Shown: piece after piece, positions 33,220 through 41,550 of the stretch | Position numbering within the stretch: the stretch's first letter is position 1 | How the letters are laid out: every line of letters begins with the position of its first letter | Source: Nonomuraea rubra | GTDB taxonomy: Bacteria; Actinomycetota; Actinomycetes; Streptosporangiales; Streptosporangiaceae | DNA: 64,000 bases | Reading direction: 5' to 3' | Assembly: GCF_014207985.1 (NCBI RefSeq) | Contig: NZ_JACHMI010000001.1 | Coordinates: 5,625,001 to 5,689,000, forward strand | Made by a program: the position numbers and the translations under genes | Notes under the pieces: generated by a model | What the model was told of the DNA's origin: nothing | Database searches by the model: none | What the model saw: only the letters and a program-made list of their open reading frames with translations

Positions 33220-34872
33220 CTACCAGGCCTCGTGCACGGGCACGCCGTCGGCGAACGTGGCCCGCACCCGCAGCGACGACAGGTCCCGGGGGCCGACCGC
33301 GAACGGGTCGCCGTCCAGCAGCACCAGGTCCGCGGCCTTGCCGGCGGTGAGCGTGCCGCTGTCGTGCTCCATCCGGTTCGCCAGCGCCGCCCCGGCGGTG
33401 TAGCCGTGGACGGCGGCACGCACGCCGACCGCCTCGCCGGGGAGCAGCGGCACCGTCTGGGCGTGCTCGTCACCGGCGTGCACGTCCGCCGGGGGAGCGG
33501 TCCGGTTGACCGCGACGTGGATGCCCCACAGCGGGTCCGGGCTGGAGACCGGCCAGTCCGACCCCATCGCCAGCTCGACCCCGGCCCGGGCCAGGCTGCC
33601 GAACGCGAAGTGGCGGGCCCGCTGGTCGTCGGTCAGGTACGGCAGCTTCGTCTCCACCAGCACCCTGTCCTCGCGCGCCCAGAGGGGCTGCACGTTGGCG
33701 ATCACGCCGAGCCGCTTCATCCGGTCGATGTCGCCGCGGTCGATCAGGTCGAGGTGGGCGAGCTGGTGCCGGGCGGCCCGGCCTCCGGCATTCGGCAGGG
33801 CCGCCTCGACGGCGTCGAGACACTCGCGTACCGCGCGGTCGCCGACCGCGTGCAGGTGCAGGTCGAACCCGTCGGCGACCAGGCACGCGGCGGCCTCGGC
33901 CAGCTCGCCGGGCGGGATGAAGCTCAGGCCCGTCTCCTGCCCCAGCCCCCGGTACGGCGACAGCAGCGCGGCCGTGTGGTTCTCGCACACGCCGTCCTGC
34001 ATGATCTTGACCGCGGTGGCGCGGAACCGGCCGCCCGCCCGGCGGCGACGCTCGCGCAGGAAGCCGAGCTGGGCGAGCCCTTCGTCGCCGCGCCACCACA
34101 GAGCGCCGGTCACCTTGGCCGTCAGCCTCCCCGACCCCGCCGCCGAGAGGTAGGTGTCGTAGGAGTCGTCGAACAGCACGCTCCGGCCCACGGCCGCGTC
34201 CTGCCAGGCGGTGATGCCCAGCCGGTGCAGGTGCGACTGGGCGGCCATCAGCGCCGCGTCGAGCCGGGCGGCGTCCGGCGGCGGGACGAGCGAGGTGACC
34301 AGCCCGGCCGCCGCCTCGACCAGCAGCCCCGTGGGCTCGCCGTCGGCTCCCCGGTGGATCCGGCCGCCCTCCGGATCGGGGGTCGCGGCGGTGACGCCGG
34401 CCCGCCGCAGGGCCTCGGAGTTCACCCAGACCCCGTGGAAGTCGTGGCTGGTGAGCACCACCGGCCGGTGGGGGACCACGGTGTCGAGGTCCTCGCGGTG
34501 CGGGAAGCCGCCGGGGAAGACGTCGCCGTACCAGCCCGATCCCTGGATCCACTCCAGGCCGGGATGCCGCTCGGCGTAGGCCGCCACGAGAGCGCGGTAG
34601 GCGTCGCGCTCGTGCACGCCCGACAGGTCGCAGCCGAGCAGCTGCAGCCCGCCCGCCACGGCGTGGACGTGGGCATCCTGGAATCCCGGCAGCAGGGCGC
34701 CGCCCCGCAGGTCCACCGCCTGCGTGCGGGGGCCGCGCAGGTCGTGGGCGTCACCGCCGAGCGCGACGACGCGTCCCGAGCGGACCGCCAGCGCGGACGT
34801 CGCCGCGGTCCCGTCCATCGGGTGGATCGCGCCGCCGTAGAAGATCCAGTCCGCCGCTCCTCCGCCCGCCAT
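33220..34872 (-). CDS. YtcJ-like metal-dependent amidohydrolase
   Basis: The 550-residue enzyme starts at ATG 34872 (GGAGG about 6 nt upstream). It shows the amidohydrolase metal site GFQDAHVHAVAGG near residues 65-77, a KIMQDGVCENHTAAL block with the lysine, HLHAVGDRAVRECLDAV, QLAHLDLI, and the final Asp in AMGSDWPVSSPDPLWG. The large inserted lid is typical of the YtcJ/exoenzyme-regulatory AepA branch, which hydrolyses C-N bonds of amides, imides or N-formyl groups. It follows the nitrilase-like gene after 17 bp in one operon. Together they could open and deaminate a cyclic or substituted amide, consistent with the divergent NCS1 permease for nucleobase-like compounds. Confidence 0.88.
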   Translation of the reverse strand: MAGGGAADWIFYGGAIHPMDGTAATSALAVRSGRVVALGGDAHDLRGPRTQAVDLRGGALLPGFQDAHVHAVAGGLQLLGCDLSGVHERDAYRALVAAYAERHPGLEWIQGSGWYGDVFPGGFPHREDLDTVVPHRPVVLTSHDFHGVWVNSEALRRAGVTAATPDPEGGRIHRGADGEPTGLLVEAAAGLVTSLVPPPDAARLDAALMAAQSHLHRLGITAWQDAAVGRSVLFDDSYDTYLSAAGSGRLTAKVTGALWWRGDEGLAQLGFLRERRRRAGGRFRATAVKIMQDGVCENHTAALLSPYRGLGQETGLSFIPPGELAEAAACLVADGFDLHLHAVGDRAVRECLDAVEAALPNAGGRAARHQLAHLDLIDRGDIDRMKRLGVIANVQPLWAREDRVLVETKLPYLTDDQRARHFAFGSLARAGVELAMGSDWPVSSPDPLWGIHVAVNRTAPPADVHAGDEHAQTVPLLPGEAVGVRAAVHGYTAGAALANRMEHDSGTLTAGKAADLVLLDGDPFAVGPRDLSSLRVRATFADGVPVHEAW

Positions 34873-34889
34873 GGGCCCTCCTTCGATCG

Positions 34890-35732
34890 TCACGTGTAGA
34901 CCTCGGGGCGGGCGCCCTCCCACAGGGGAGCCGCGTCCCGGTCGGCCGCCGCGATCCCGGCCGCGAGGTCGAGGTCGGCGACCAGCAGGTGCTCCTCCGG
35001 GACCGGGCCTTGGCCGGCCGTGACGCGCGGCGCCTCGGCGACGATCCGGCCGTCGGGGGCGATCACCCGGCTCGCGCCGAGCAGGCCGGACGGCCCCGCG
35101 CCGCCGCACTGGTTCGCCATGATCCACCACTGCCCGTTCGCCAGCGCCTGCGCCGGATACAGCAGGTCCCACCATCGCTCCGCACCCGTCTCGTACGCCG
35201 AGACCGACACCACGACGCGGGCGCCGCGCGAGCGGAGGGCCCGCGCGTAGCCGGGATGGTCGCCGTCGAAGCAGATGCCCAGCCCGACCGGCCCCCACGG
35301 GGTGCCGATCACGGTGGCCGTCCCGCCGGCCGCGAAGACCGCGGCCTCGCCGGTGGTGGGGTAGAGGTGCGCCTTGCGGTGCGCCGCGACGCGCTCGCCG
35401 TCCGGCGCGTAGACCGGTGCGGTGTTGTAGAGCGTTCCTCCGGCGCGCTCGGGCACGCTGCCGGCGAAGAGCCACAGGCCGTGCTCGCGGGCGAGGTCAC
35501 GCAGCAGCCGGTCGCGGGGCCCGTCGAGCGGTTCGGCTGCGGTCTCGGCGTCGGCGGCGAGCGTGCGGGCGCCGTAGCCGGACGGCCACAGCTCGGGCAG
35601 GACCACAAGGTCGGCGCCCTGTGCGGACAGCGCGGCGACCAGGCGCCCGGCGGTGGCCTCGTTGGCGGCGGGCCGCCCCGGCTCGGGACGCCACTGGGCG
35701 ATCCCGATCCTGGTCGTCCGGCAGGCGCTCAT
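34890..35732 (-). CDS. Nitrilase-superfamily amidohydrolase
   Basis: The 280-residue protein starts at ATG 35732 (AGGAGG upstream). The Glu-Lys-Cys triad is complete: E47 in VLPELWP, K120 in HRKAHLYP, C154 in GICFDGDHPGYAR. The size and the HRK-H-L pattern fit the aliphatic amidase, omega-amidase and N-carbamoyl hydrolase branches rather than true nitrilases. It is cytoplasmic and first in the operon with the amidohydrolase. It shares a 199-bp divergent promoter region with the NCS1 permease gene. Confidence 0.88.
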   Translation of the reverse strand: MSACRTTRIGIAQWRPEPGRPAANEATAGRLVAALSAQGADLVVLPELWPSGYGARTLAADAETAAEPLDGPRDRLLRDLAREHGLWLFAGSVPERAGGTLYNTAPVYAPDGERVAAHRKAHLYPTTGEAAVFAAGGTATVIGTPWGPVGLGICFDGDHPGYARALRSRGARVVVSVSAYETGAERWWDLLYPAQALANGQWWIMANQCGGAGPSGLLGASRVIAPDGRIVAEAPRVTAGQGPVPEEHLLVADLDLAAGIAAADRDAAPLWEGARPEVYT

Positions 35733-35931
35733 CGGCTCCTCCTTCGCGGAGCTGGGGTGGTGGGAAGTACGAGAATGGCATGCGCCAGAACGGACGTATA
35801 CGGCCGCTGCATCGCTTTTGTTGATGACCTACGCCGGCATTCTGCGCTTGTCCCGTGGTCAGGGCCACGTCGAGACTGCTGTGAAGTCGGCTGGAACGCC
35901 GGACAGCTAGCCCCGAGGAGGCCACCGTTCC

Positions 35932-37362
35932 ATGGCTGAGCCCACGACCGTTGAACCGTTCCAGTTCGAGCGACGAACGATCGACCACATACCCGTGACC
36001 GAACGGCACGGCAGGGCGCGCAACCTGTTCACGATCTGGTTCGGTTCGAACATCATGTTGCTGACCGTCGCCACCGGCGTCGTCGCGACCGCGGTCTACG
36101 GCCTGCCCCTGTGGGCGGCGCTGCTGTCGCTGGCGCTCGGGAACATCGCCGGCGGCGTGGTGATGGCGCTGCACGCGGCGCAGGGGCCGCAGATGGGCGT
36201 GCCGCAGATGTTGCAGACGCGTGCCCAGTTCGGCTCGTACGGCAGCCTGCTGGTGGTCGTGCTCGTGGTCCTCATGTACGTCGGCTTCTTCGCCTCCAAC
36301 ATGGTCCTCGGCGGGCAGGCGATCTCCACCCTCCTCGGCCTGCCGGAGACGCTCGCGATCACCCTGATCGGGCTGCTCAGCGTGGCGGGCGCCAGTGTGG
36401 GCTACAAGCTGATCCACGGCCTCGCCTCGCTGATGAGCGTGATCGCCGGCGTCACGCTCGCCCTGGCCTTCGTCTGGGCGCTGGCCGTCAACGGCCTGCC
36501 CGCCGGCACGCTGTCGTCGGGGGAGTTCAGCTGGCTCGGCTTCATGGGCACGCTGTCGCTGGCCGCCCTGTGGCAGATCGCGTACGCGCCGTACGTCTCC
36601 GACTACACCCGTTACATGCCGCGTGACACGGGCGTGCGGCCGGCGTTCTGGGCGACGTACTCGGGCGCGGTGCTCGGCTCGGTGCTGCCGATGGTGCTCG
36701 GCGCCCTGGTCGGCGCCGCCTTCCCCAAGGCCGACACCGTCACCGGCCTCGGCTCGATCACCGAGGGCATCGGCGCCCTGGTCATCGCGGTGTTCGGCAT
36801 CGGCATCGCGTGCACGAACTCGCTCAACCTCTACTGCGGCGCGCTGTCGGCCATCACCGTCGGGCAGACGCTCTTCCCGCGCTGGGTCCCGCGCGCCGGC
36901 GTCCGCGCGCTGGTCGCCTCGGCGCTGTTCCTGTGCGCGCTGGCGATGGCGCTGGCGGGCAAGGACAACTTCCTGGTCAACTTCACCAACTTCATGCTCC
37001 TGCTGATGTGCGTGCTGGTGCCGTGGACCGCGGTGAACCTGGTCGACTACTACGCGATCCGGCACGGCCACTACGACATCGACTCGCTCTTCCGCCGCGA
37101 CGGCGGCGTCTACGGCCGGTACAACCCCATCGCGATCGCCTGCTACTTCCTCGGCATCGCCGTGCAGATCCCGTTCCTGAGCACGACGATCTACACCGGC
37201 CCGATCGCCGAGCGGATCGGCGCGGTGGACATCTCGTGGATCGTCGGGCTGGCCGTGATCTGCCCCCTCTACTACGCCTGGATGCGCAAGGCGGGCAGGA
37301 CCCGGGCCCGCACGCCGTTCCCGGCGACGGACACGCTGCTCGCCGGAGGTGAGACCAAGTGA
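35932..37362 (+). CDS. NCS1-family permease (cytosine/purine/allantoin type)
   Basis: The 476-residue membrane protein from ATG 35932 has about twelve helices. Typical NCS1 features are the start FQFERRTIDHIPVTERHGRARNLF, helix 1 IWFGSNIMLLTVATG, and the PYVSDYTRYMP motif in the middle. Relatives import cytosine, purines, allantoin, hydantoin or pyridoxine with H+ or Na+. It leads an operon of five further genes connected by GTGA overlaps (aldehyde dehydrogenase, GMC-RidA, DUF1028, M20). The substrate is therefore probably a nitrogen heterocycle or amide later oxidised and hydrolysed. Confidence 0.9.
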   Translation: MAEPTTVEPFQFERRTIDHIPVTERHGRARNLFTIWFGSNIMLLTVATGVVATAVYGLPLWAALLSLALGNIAGGVVMALHAAQGPQMGVPQMLQTRAQFGSYGSLLVVVLVVLMYVGFFASNMVLGGQAISTLLGLPETLAITLIGLLSVAGASVGYKLIHGLASLMSVIAGVTLALAFVWALAVNGLPAGTLSSGEFSWLGFMGTLSLAALWQIAYAPYVSDYTRYMPRDTGVRPAFWATYSGAVLGSVLPMVLGALVGAAFPKADTVTGLGSITEGIGALVIAVFGIGIACTNSLNLYCGALSAITVGQTLFPRWVPRAGVRALVASALFLCALAMALAGKDNFLVNFTNFMLLLMCVLVPWTAVNLVDYYAIRHGHYDIDSLFRRDGGVYGRYNPIAIACYFLGIAVQIPFLSTTIYTGPIAERIGAVDISWIVGLAVICPLYYAWMRKAGRTRARTPFPATDTLLAGGETK

Positions 37363-38855
37363 GCCACCAGCCCACGGCCGAACACTGGCGCAAGATCGCC
37401 GCCTCCATCACGCCCCGCGACAGGCTCTGGATCGACGGCGAGTTCACCGACGCCCTCTCCGGGCGGCGCACCCCGACCACCGACCCGGCGACCGGCCGCG
37501 TGCTCGCCGAGGTCGCCGCCGGCGACGCCCGCGACGTCGACCGCGCGGTGGCCGCCGCCCGGCGCGCCTTCGCCGACCGCCGGTGGGCCGGGCGGGCGCC
37601 GGCGGAACGCAAGCAGGTGCTGCTCCGCCTGGCGGAGCTCATCCGCGCGAACGCCGACGAGCTCGCCGTGCTCGACAGCCTGGACGCCGGCAAGCTCGTC
37701 ACCGACACCTCGGCCGTCGACGTCCCCGGCACCGCCGCCATCCTCCAGTGGTACGCGGAGACCGCCGACAAGACCTACGGCGAGATCGCGCCGACCGGCT
37801 CCGGCGACCTGGCCCTGGTCACCCGCGAGCCGCTCGGCGTGGTCGGCGCCGTCGTGCCCTGGAACTACCCGCTCGAGATGGCCATGTGGAAGCTCGCGCC
37901 GGCCCTGGTCACCGGCAACTCGGTGGTGCTCAAGCCCGCCGAGGAGTCGCCGCTGTCCGCGCTGCGCCTGGCCGAGCTGGCCGCCGAGGCCGGGCTGCCG
38001 CCGGGGGTGCTGAACGTGGTCACCGGCGACGGCCCCGTCGCCGGGAAGGCGCTCGGCCTGCACCCCGACGTGGACGTGATCACCTTCACCGGCTCCACCC
38101 CGGTCGGCAAGCTGTTCCTGCAGTACGCCGGCGCCTCCAACATGAAACAGGTCTGGCTGGAGTGCGGCGGCAAGAGCGCCAACGTGGTGCTCGGCAGGAC
38201 CGCCGACCTCGACGCCGTGGCCGACGGGGTCTGCTTCGGCGTCTTCACCAACGCGGGCCAGGTCTGCTCGGCCAACTCCCGGCTGGTCGTGCACCGCTCG
38301 GTCAAGGACGAACTGCTGGAGAAGGTGCTCGACCGCGCCGCCGCGATCCGGCCCGGCGACCCGCTCGACCCGGCGACCGCGATGGGCCCCCTGGTCAGCG
38401 AGAAGCAGGCCGACCGGGTCCGGGCGTACGTCGAGACCGGCCGTGGCGAAGGGGTGCTCCGCCTCGGCGGTGGCACGGTCGAGGGCGCGCCGACCGCGGC
38501 CTACGTCGCGCCGGTGGTGTTCGACGAGGTCGCGCCGTCAGCCCGGATCGCGCGCGAGGAGATCTTCGGCCCGGTCCTGGCCGTGATCGGCGTGGACTCG
38601 GAGGAGGAGGCGGTGGCCGTCGCCAACGACTCCGCCTTCGGCCTCGCCGCGTCGGTGTGGAGCGACGACCTGCGCCAGGCCCATCGGGTCGCCGCCCGGC
38701 TGCGCGCCGGGACGGTCTCCGTGAACACCGTGGACGCGCTGGACGTGACGACGCCCTTCGGCGGCTTCGGCGAGTCCGGGTTCGGCCGTGACCTGTCCCC
38801 GCACGCGATGGACAAGTTCACGGCGCTGAAGACCACCTGGGTGAGGTACGCGTGA
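37359..38855 (+). CDS. Aldehyde dehydrogenase, PuuC/betaine-aldehyde type
   Basis: The 498-residue NAD(P)-dependent dehydrogenase starts at GTG 37359, overlapping the permease stop. It contains PWNYPLEMAMWKLAPAL (NAD site), FTGSTPVGK, the general base in LECGGKSANVVL, and the nucleophile in FTNAGQVCSANSRL near residue 307. Sequence style matches gamma-glutamyl-aminobutyraldehyde, betaine-aldehyde and related omega-aminoaldehyde dehydrogenases. In this operon it would oxidise the aldehyde produced by the next gene, a GMC alcohol oxidase or dehydrogenase; the aldehyde from the copper amine oxidase is another candidate. Confidence 0.9.
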   Translation: MSHQPTAEHWRKIAASITPRDRLWIDGEFTDALSGRRTPTTDPATGRVLAEVAAGDARDVDRAVAAARRAFADRRWAGRAPAERKQVLLRLAELIRANADELAVLDSLDAGKLVTDTSAVDVPGTAAILQWYAETADKTYGEIAPTGSGDLALVTREPLGVVGAVVPWNYPLEMAMWKLAPALVTGNSVVLKPAEESPLSALRLAELAAEAGLPPGVLNVVTGDGPVAGKALGLHPDVDVITFTGSTPVGKLFLQYAGASNMKQVWLECGGKSANVVLGRTADLDAVADGVCFGVFTNAGQVCSANSRLVVHRSVKDELLEKVLDRAAAIRPGDPLDPATAMGPLVSEKQADRVRAYVETGRGEGVLRLGGGTVEGAPTAAYVAPVVFDEVAPSARIAREEIFGPVLAVIGVDSEEEAVAVANDSAFGLAASVWSDDLRQAHRVAARLRAGTVSVNTVDALDVTTPFGGFGESGFGRDLSPHAMDKFTALKTTWVRYA

Positions 38856-40888
38856 GCGACCACAACGACGATCACAACGACGACCGCTACGACTACGTCG
38901 TCGTCGGGGGCGGGACCGCCGGCTCGCTGATCGCGGCGCGGCTGTCGGAGGACGGTGACCGTACCGTCGCGCTGGTGGAGTGGGGCCCCGACGACCGGGG
39001 GGAGCCCCGCGCGCGGTCGCTGCGGCGGTGGGCGGAGATGCTGGAGGGCGAGTACGACCTCGACTACCGCAGCGTCGCGCAGGAAAGGGGCAACTCCGAC
39101 ATCCGGCATGCACGGATGCGGATCCTGGGCGGCTGCTCGAACGCCAACACGATGATCTCCTGGCGGCCCCTGCCCGCCGACCTGGAGGAGTGGGTGGCGC
39201 TCGGCGCCGACGGCTGGGACGCGGCGACGGTGCTGCCGTACTACGACAGGCTCCAGGTGCCGATCCAGCCGGTGGCGTCGCAGGATCGCAACCCGTACGT
39301 CGCCGACGTGGTCGCCGCCGCGGCGAAGGCGCTGGGCGTGCCCGTACAGGATCGGTGGAACGACGGCCGGCTGCACGAGGCGGCGCAGGGGGCGGGCTTC
39401 TTCGAGGTCGGCTACACCCCTGAGAGCAACCAGCGCGGCGCGACGTCCCTGCACTACCTGCACCCGGCCATGGACCGGCCGAACCTGTCGGTGCTCACGG
39501 GCCTGCGGGTGGTCCGCGTCCTGATCGAGGACGGCCGCGCGGCCGGCGTGGAGGCCCGCGACGCCCACGGCGGGACGATGATCATCCGCTGTGACCGCGA
39601 GGTCGTGGTGTGCTGCGGCGGCATCGACTCGCCCCGGCTGCTGCAGCTCTCCGGGATCGGTCCCGCGCGGGTGCTCGGCGAGGCCGGCGTCGAGGTGGTC
39701 GTCGACCTGCCGGGCGTGGGGGAGAACCTCCAGGACCACGCCGAGGGCCTCGTCGTGTGGGAGTCGGCCGGCTCGCCGCCTCCGACCTGCGCGAGCGGGT
39801 GGGACGCCGGCGCCATGCTGAGCGTCGAGGGCGACCCGCGCCGGCCGGACGTGCTCATGCACTTCCCCGTCGAGGCATGGGCGGTCCACGCCGAGAACCA
39901 CGGCGCGCACCTGCCCGAGCAGATCGTCTCCATCGCGCCCAACGTGGCCAAGCCGGCCAGCCGCGGCCGGGTCGCGATCGTCTCGGCCGACCCCGGCGAG
40001 CCCCCGCTGCTCGACCCGCGCTACTTCACCGACCCGGACGGCCACGACGAGCGCATGCTGCTCGCCGGCATCCGCGCCGCCCGGCGCGTCGCCGAGGAGG
40101 AGCCGTTCCGCTCGCACCTGGTGCGCGAGGTGTTCCCCGGCCCTGACGTCGTCACCGACGAGCAGCTCTCCGAGGTCGCCCGCGCGACGCACCAGACCGT
40201 CTACCACGTCTGCGGCACCTGCCGGATGGGGGCAGGCGACGACCCCATGGCCGTCGTGGACCCGCGGCTGCGGGTACGGGGCGTCGAAGGGCTGCGCGTG
40301 GCCGACGCGTCCGTGTTCCCCACCATTCCCTCGGTCAATCCCGTGGTCACGGTCATGCTGGTCGCCGAGCGGGCAGCCGACCTGATCCGTGCCGCCGGGC
40401 GTCCGGCGCTCCCAGGCAACGATCACCAGGAGGTTCCGATGAGCCACCCGAGCCGCCGCGTCGTCGCGGGCGGGCACGTCCGCATCCGGCCGTTCAACAC
40501 GAAGGACACCTATCCCGAGCAGAACCTGGACAACGACCTGTGCCAGGCCGTCGTGGCCGGCAACACGGTGTACGTCCGGGGCCAGATCGGGCAGGACCTG
40601 GACACCAGCGAGTCGGTCGGCGTCGGCGACGTCGAGGCCCAGACCGAGCGGGCCATGGCCAACATCGACCTGCTGCTCAAAGAGGCGGGGAGCCGGATGG
40701 AGCACCTGGTCAAGCTCACGATCTACCTCGTGGACCCGCGCTACCGGGAGGCCGTCTACCGCACCATCGGCAGGTGGACGAGGGGGGTGCACCCGATCTC
40801 GACAGGTCTGGTCGTCTCCGCGCTCGCCCGCCCCGAATGGCTGGTCGAGGTGGACGCCATCGCCGTGATCCCCGAGGAGGAGCGGTGA
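38852..40888 (+). CDS. GMC oxidoreductase fused in frame to RidA
   Basis: The 678-residue frame starts at GTG 38852 (GTGA overlap). Residues 12-520 are a glucose-methanol-choline flavoprotein: FAD loop VVGGGTAGSLIAARL, MRILGGCSNANTMISWRP, GGIDSPRLLQLSGIG, and the C-terminal HVCGTCRMG...NPVVTVM with the catalytic His and the Asn that often replaces the second His. Residues from about 530 are a complete RidA/YjgF domain (VVAGNTVYVRGQIGQD, LVVSALARPEWLVEVDAIAV), which hydrolyses reactive enamines and imines. No stop separates the two, yet AGGAGG (40428-40433) sits 5 nt before an in-frame ATG at 40439. Both a fusion and a free RidA can therefore be made. The pair suits oxidation of an amino-alcohol to an unstable imine or enamine. 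Confidence 0.88.
   Translation: MSDHNDDHNDDRYDYVVVGGGTAGSLIAARLSEDGDRTVALVEWGPDDRGEPRARSLRRWAEMLEGEYDLDYRSVAQERGNSDIRHARMRILGGCSNANTMISWRPLPADLEEWVALGADGWDAATVLPYYDRLQVPIQPVASQDRNPYVADVVAAAAKALGVPVQDRWNDGRLHEAAQGAGFFEVGYTPESNQRGATSLHYLHPAMDRPNLSVLTGLRVVRVLIEDGRAAGVEARDAHGGTMIIRCDREVVVCCGGIDSPRLLQLSGIGPARVLGEAGVEVVVDLPGVGENLQDHAEGLVVWESAGSPPPTCASGWDAGAMLSVEGDPRRPDVLMHFPVEAWAVHAENHGAHLPEQIVSIAPNVAKPASRGRVAIVSADPGEPPLLDPRYFTDPDGHDERMLLAGIRAARRVAEEEPFRSHLVREVFPGPDVVTDEQLSEVARATHQTVYHVCGTCRMGAGDDPMAVVDPRLRVRGVEGLRVADASVFPTIPSVNPVVTVMLVAERAADLIRAAGRPALPGNDHQEVPMSHPSRRVVAGGHVRIRPFNTKDTYPEQNLDNDLCQAVVAGNTVYVRGQIGQDLDTSESVGVGDVEAQTERAMANIDLLLKEAGSRMEHLVKLTIYLVDPRYREAVYRTIGRWTRGVHPISTGLVVSALARPEWLVEVDAIAVIPEEER
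40428..40441 (+). promoter_or_regulatory. Internal ribosome binding site and start codon for free RidA
   Basis: AGGAGG at 40428-40433, five bases and ATG 40439-40441 lie inside the GMC-RidA frame and in the same reading frame. The site matches the start of a normal-length RidA of about 149 residues. In most operons such a start would follow a stop codon; here none occurs. Confidence 0.65.
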
Positions 40889-41550
40889 CCTTCTCCGTAC
40901 TCGGCACCGACGGCACCGCCGTCGGCATCGCGATCAGCTCCTCCAGCCCCGCCGTCGCCGCCCGCTGCGTGCACCTGCGGCCGGGGGTCGGCGGGGCCGC
41001 GTCCCAGAACGTCACCGATCCCCGCCTGGGCACCGCGCTCCTCGACGCCCTCGAACGCGGCCTGCCCCCGGACAAGGCGCTGGCCGAGGTCGTCGCGGCG
41101 ACGCCGGAGGCCGAATACCGGCAGCTCACGGTGCTGAACCTCGCGGGCGAGTCCGCCGTGTTCTCGGGGGCCCGCGCGCTCGGCGTCGTCGCCGAGCGCC
41201 GCGGCCGATCGGTGGTCTCGGCGGGAAACCTGCTCGCCACGCCAGACGTCATCGACGCCGCGGCCCGGGGGTTCGAGTCGGCGGAGGGAGAGCTCGAACT
41301 GCGGCTCCTCGCCGCGCTCGAAGCCGGGCTGGCGGCCGGCGGCGAGGCCGGCCCGCTCCATTCCGCGGGCCTGTCCGTGGTCCGGGCGACGCCCTGGCGC
41401 GAGACCGACCTGCGGGTCGACTGGCGCGACGAGCCGATCGCCGAGCTGCGGCGCCTGGCCGAGCTCTGGCTGCCGCAGCGGGACGACTACGTGGCCCGGG
41501 CACTGCGCCCCGGGGAAGCACCGAGCTACGGCGTGCCGGGGGACGAGTGA
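40885..41550 (+). CDS. DUF1028 (Ntn-hydrolase-like) protein
   Basis: Read from GTG 40885, overlapping the RidA stop (GTGA), the protein has 221 residues. The N-terminus TFSVLGTDG...VGIAISSSSPAVAARCVHLRPGVGGAASQNVTDPRLG is the DUF1028 hallmark, followed by the usual helices (GAGALDAL-like). The family has an Ntn-hydrolase fold and no proven reaction. Its repeated occurrence beside RidA, permeases and amidohydrolases suggests hydrolysis of an amide or imine product. Position between RidA and an M20 amidohydrolase supports a step in nitrogen-compound breakdown. Confidence 0.85.
   Translation: MTFSVLGTDGTAVGIAISSSSPAVAARCVHLRPGVGGAASQNVTDPRLGTALLDALERGLPPDKALAEVVAATPEAEYRQLTVLNLAGESAVFSGARALGVVAERRGRSVVSAGNLLATPDVIDAAARGFESAEGELELRLLAALEAGLAAGGEAGPLHSAGLSVVRATPWRETDLRVDWRDEPIAELRRLAELWLPQRDDYVARALRPGEAPSYGVPGDE

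Noticed and set aside
35854..35869. Inverted repeat CGTGG-N6-CCACG between nitrilase and NCS1 genes
   Set aside because: A 5-bp arm with GC-rich sequence is expected often by chance in this genome; no regulator or second copy supports it.
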